The notes under the pieces: generated by a model
Seen by the model: the letters and a program-made list of their open reading frames with translations, nothing else
Databases searched by the model: none
Told to the model about the DNA's origin: nothing
Shown: positions 4,580 to 6,503 of the stretch, in pieces
Position numbering within the stretch: the stretch's first letter is position 1
Layout of the letters: every line of letters begins with the position of its first letter
Assembly: GCA_947176485.1 (NCBI GenBank)
Contig: CAMWQS010000084.1
Coordinates: forward strand, 1-6,503
From: an uncultured Clostridia bacterium
GTDB taxonomy: Bacteria; Bacillota; Clostridia; Christensenellales; Borkfalkiaceae
DNA length: 6,503 bases
Direction: 5' to 3'
Made by a program: the position numbers and the translations under genes

Positions 4580-6469
4580 ATGAAAGCTTTTAAAAAGATA
4601 ACTGCGTTTGCGGTTGCAATGACTATGGGCTGCTCGGTATTTGCTTTTACCGCTTGTACCCCTAACGACGATGACGGCGGAGATAACAACGTTACCAGTA
4701 ATCTTCCCGCGGGTAAGCCCGCCCAAGCAATTGACGCCACTTTTGCTTCCGCGCTTAAAGAAGAAAAGGATTATCTTACCCTTAACTACACCAACAAGAC
4801 GAACGGTACAGATACGCATCACACCAAAACCAACGGCGTTGAAACCGCTACCGATACGACCACTTACGAAATCAATTTGACGGCAAGCGGCAAAGTCGAC
4901 CTTAAAGGCGGCAACGCAGACCTCGTTGCAAAGTCTGTGGCAACTTTTGAAAACGATAAGGGTAAGGACGTATCTTACAGTATTAAAAACAACAATTACG
5001 TTGAGTACGATTTCTTGCGCAGCTGGAATATGTTCTCTTACAAGGCTGAAAAAGAGGTAACCGATTTCACGGACGTTGAGCTTTCGCACGACGGCTCTGC
5101 AAATATCAACTGGGAAGAAATTTTGGGCCAAATAGGCTCGATAGGCGGCGGCAGCGGCGCAGCAACCTATGCGGAAGCACCCGATTTGTCAGCCCTTCCC
5201 ACAACGGGTGATTTGGCAAAGCTTTCGCTTGCTAACGAAAATACGGTGCTCGTTAAGCTTGCCGCGGCGGCAAATACCTTAAAATACGAAAACGGCGTTT
5301 ACTCCATCGACCTTATCGAAACCGTTGATACGGTCATCAAGGAAGTCGGCACGGTCGTAGCCGCGTTAGAGGGTGATAACACCGTCGGCGATATTTTAAA
5401 TAACGCTATCGTTAAAAAGTACTTCTCGGTTATAACCGAGCTCGTTCCCGTTGAAACCGTTAAGGCTACCGTTTCAATGGCTATCGACGCGTTGTCAACG
5501 ATTGAAAACGTAAAGCCGTTGCTTCTCTATATTCAGCAAGACCTTGACGCGCTCAAAACGGTTAGCGCAAGCACCACTTACGACTATATCGTTTCGCTTA
5601 TCAGCTCGCAAAATCTTGTAAATATTGCAAACACCGTAATAACGATTATGCAGAGCCAAGGCACTGCGCCTACTGCTGACGTATCCGTTGGCGAAGTTGC
5701 GTCGCCCGCATTCTTTACTAAAACTTTGGATAAATACAGCGTTAACGAGATTTTAACTATCGTAAACTCGATGGTGCAACCCACCCTTCCCATAACGCTT
5801 GAAGTCGTTCAAAACGCTTACAAGAGTTACGTTGAAGCCGTTTGCAACGGCGGTAAGCTTATTATTGATAAAAACAGCGCGATTACCGAGTTGAGCGTAG
5901 AGTACAAGGTAGAAAGCGGCAAGCTTTCTTCGCAGAAAGTAAGCTACGCTTTCGAGAATAAGCACACCTATGAGATGGGCAGTAGCACCTCTGACGGCGT
6001 AACCACTGCTTATTCAACCGACAGTGCAGAAAAGCAAGAAGGCGTTATTGAAATCGCTTACGACACCTCCGCACCTGCACTTAAAGATATAAGCGCAAAC
6101 ACGGTATCGCATTACGAATACGAGTGGGACGAAGAAGATTTGTACCTGTTTACTGCTCAGGATTTAGACGGGGAAGATTGGACGGTATATGATTTCTACG
6201 TTGGCGCATATACCCAGAACGGCGAGTACGCAGGCTTAAAGCTGTATAACGCAAGCAAAGAGGAAATAGGCCAGGGCACGGATTACGTTGATTTTCAGGT
6301 TGGCGAAACTTCGTACCGTATTTATGAACAAAACAGGTCTAACGGAGAGCAGAAAAGCATTTACTATAACGTTGATAGGGTGAATGCGGGAACCGTAAAC
6401 TATGCTTCCTTGACCCAGACAAAGGTTAAATATACTGCCACGGTAGCGGAAATTATAGCAGCAAAATAA
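4580..6469 (+). CDS. Predicted secreted lipoprotein of unknown function
   Basis: I do not recognise the family of this 629-residue protein. The N-terminus has lysines 2, 5 and 6, a hydrophobic stretch (7-25) and a lipobox-like FTAC with C26. A flexible Asp/Asn/Gly-rich tether (28-38) follows, as in lipoproteins anchored to the outer face of the membrane. Residues about 64-170 look beta-rich with alternating polar and hydrophobic residues. A Gly/Ser linker lies at 186-194. Residues about 210-420 look mainly helical (for example 243-263, 291-330 and 387-420). Residues about 425-495 look beta-rich again, and 500-629 form an aromatic, acidic, probably beta-rich C-terminal part. This beta-helix-beta plan could resemble ligand-carrying lipoproteins of the LolA/LppX type, but that is only a shape-based guess. 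There is no enzyme motif, no sortase motif and no further transmembrane segment. The gene has its own promoter and no visible operon partner. Confidence 0.85.
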   Translation: MKAFKKITAFAVAMTMGCSVFAFTACTPNDDDGGDNNVTSNLPAGKPAQAIDATFASALKEEKDYLTLNYTNKTNGTDTHHTKTNGVETATDTTTYEINLTASGKVDLKGGNADLVAKSVATFENDKGKDVSYSIKNNNYVEYDFLRSWNMFSYKAEKEVTDFTDVELSHDGSANINWEEILGQIGSIGGGSGAATYAEAPDLSALPTTGDLAKLSLANENTVLVKLAAAANTLKYENGVYSIDLIETVDTVIKEVGTVVAALEGDNTVGDILNNAIVKKYFSVITELVPVETVKATVSMAIDALSTIENVKPLLLYIQQDLDALKTVSASTTYDYIVSLISSQNLVNIANTVITIMQSQGTAPTADVSVGEVASPAFFTKTLDKYSVNEILTIVNSMVQPTLPITLEVVQNAYKSYVEAVCNGGKLIIDKNSAITELSVEYKVESGKLSSQKVSYAFENKHTYEMGSSTSDGVTTAYSTDSAEKQEGVIEIAYDTSAPALKDISANTVSHYEYEWDEEDLYLFTAQDLDGEDWTVYDFYVGAYTQNGEYAGLKLYNASKEEIGQGTDYVDFQVGETSYRIYEQNRSNGEQKSIYYNVDRVNAGTVNYASLTQTKVKYTATVAEIIAAK

Positions 6470-6483
6470 GTTTAAAAATCAAT

Positions 6484-6503
6484 AAAAAGCGGCGGCGCAT
6501 AAA
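6484..6503 (+). terminator. Probable 5' arm of a terminator cut by the window end
   Basis: AAAAAGCGGCGGCGC (6484-6498) begins 14 bases after the lipoprotein stop and closely resembles the 5' arm of the terminator after trxA. The matching 3' arm and T-run would lie just beyond the window, so this is an inference from half a structure. Confidence 0.4.

Noticed and set aside
4561..4593. A 10-codon ATG frame overlapping the lipoprotein start
   Set aside because: It has no ribosome binding site of its own, and its ATG lies upstream of and overlapping the site used by the real gene; most likely chance.
4631..4633. Alternative lipid cysteine C18 in the lipoprotein
   Set aside because: It lies inside the hydrophobic stretch with a poor MG-C context; C26, followed by the acidic tether, fits much better.
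4553..5131. A 192-codon open frame on the - strand overlapping the start of the lipoprotein gene
   Set aside because: It lies opposite a convincing signal-peptide-encoding gene with a promoter and ribosome binding site. Its translation resembles no known family, and it reads as a shadow of the coding bias on the + strand.

Overview
The window reads as chromosomal DNA from an uncultured member of the Bacillota, most likely class Clostridia. The signs are purine-rich Shine-Dalgarno sites (GAGGGAGG, AAGGAGG), a textbook TTGACT-N17-TATAAT promoter, a cysteine-rich histidyl-tRNA synthetase of the clostridial kind, and a lipoprotein with an Asp/Asn/Gly-rich tether after its lipid cysteine. The assignment is an inference from these features; there is no rRNA or other strong taxonomic marker. 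All five genes lie on the + strand, and there is no IS element, phage gene, tRNA or CRISPR array.

Bases 1-148 hold no recognisable gene. They contain three clear inverted repeats (30-72, 74-90, 97-136), the last of which runs into the ribosome binding site of hslU. Bases 149-4382 form an apparent four-gene transcription unit. It runs: hslU (ATPase of the HslUV/ClpYQ protease), a membrane-anchored Sel1-repeat protein, hisS (histidyl-tRNA synthetase) and trxA (thioredoxin). Intergenic gaps are 37 and 16 bases, and hisS and trxA overlap by one base. A strong 13-bp stem terminator with a T-run (4390-4421) closes the unit. No hslV partner is visible.

A second unit starts after the terminator. A consensus sigma-A type promoter (4435-4463) precedes an approximately 110-nt leader. 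The leader carries a perfect 16-bp palindrome abutting a perfect 11-bp-arm hairpin, and then a smaller hairpin near the ribosome binding site. The unit encodes a 629-residue predicted lipoprotein of unknown function (4580-6469). The last bases (6484-6498) look like the 5' arm of a terminator cut by the window edge.

The first unit mixes protein quality control, translation and thiol-redox housekeeping, which fits a co-transcribed housekeeping operon, though the role of the Sel1 protein is unknown. I do not see a clear new multi-gene system. The parts most worth a second look are the structured leaders, the apparently solitary hslU, the Sel1 membrane protein inside a housekeeping operon, and the orphan lipoprotein.
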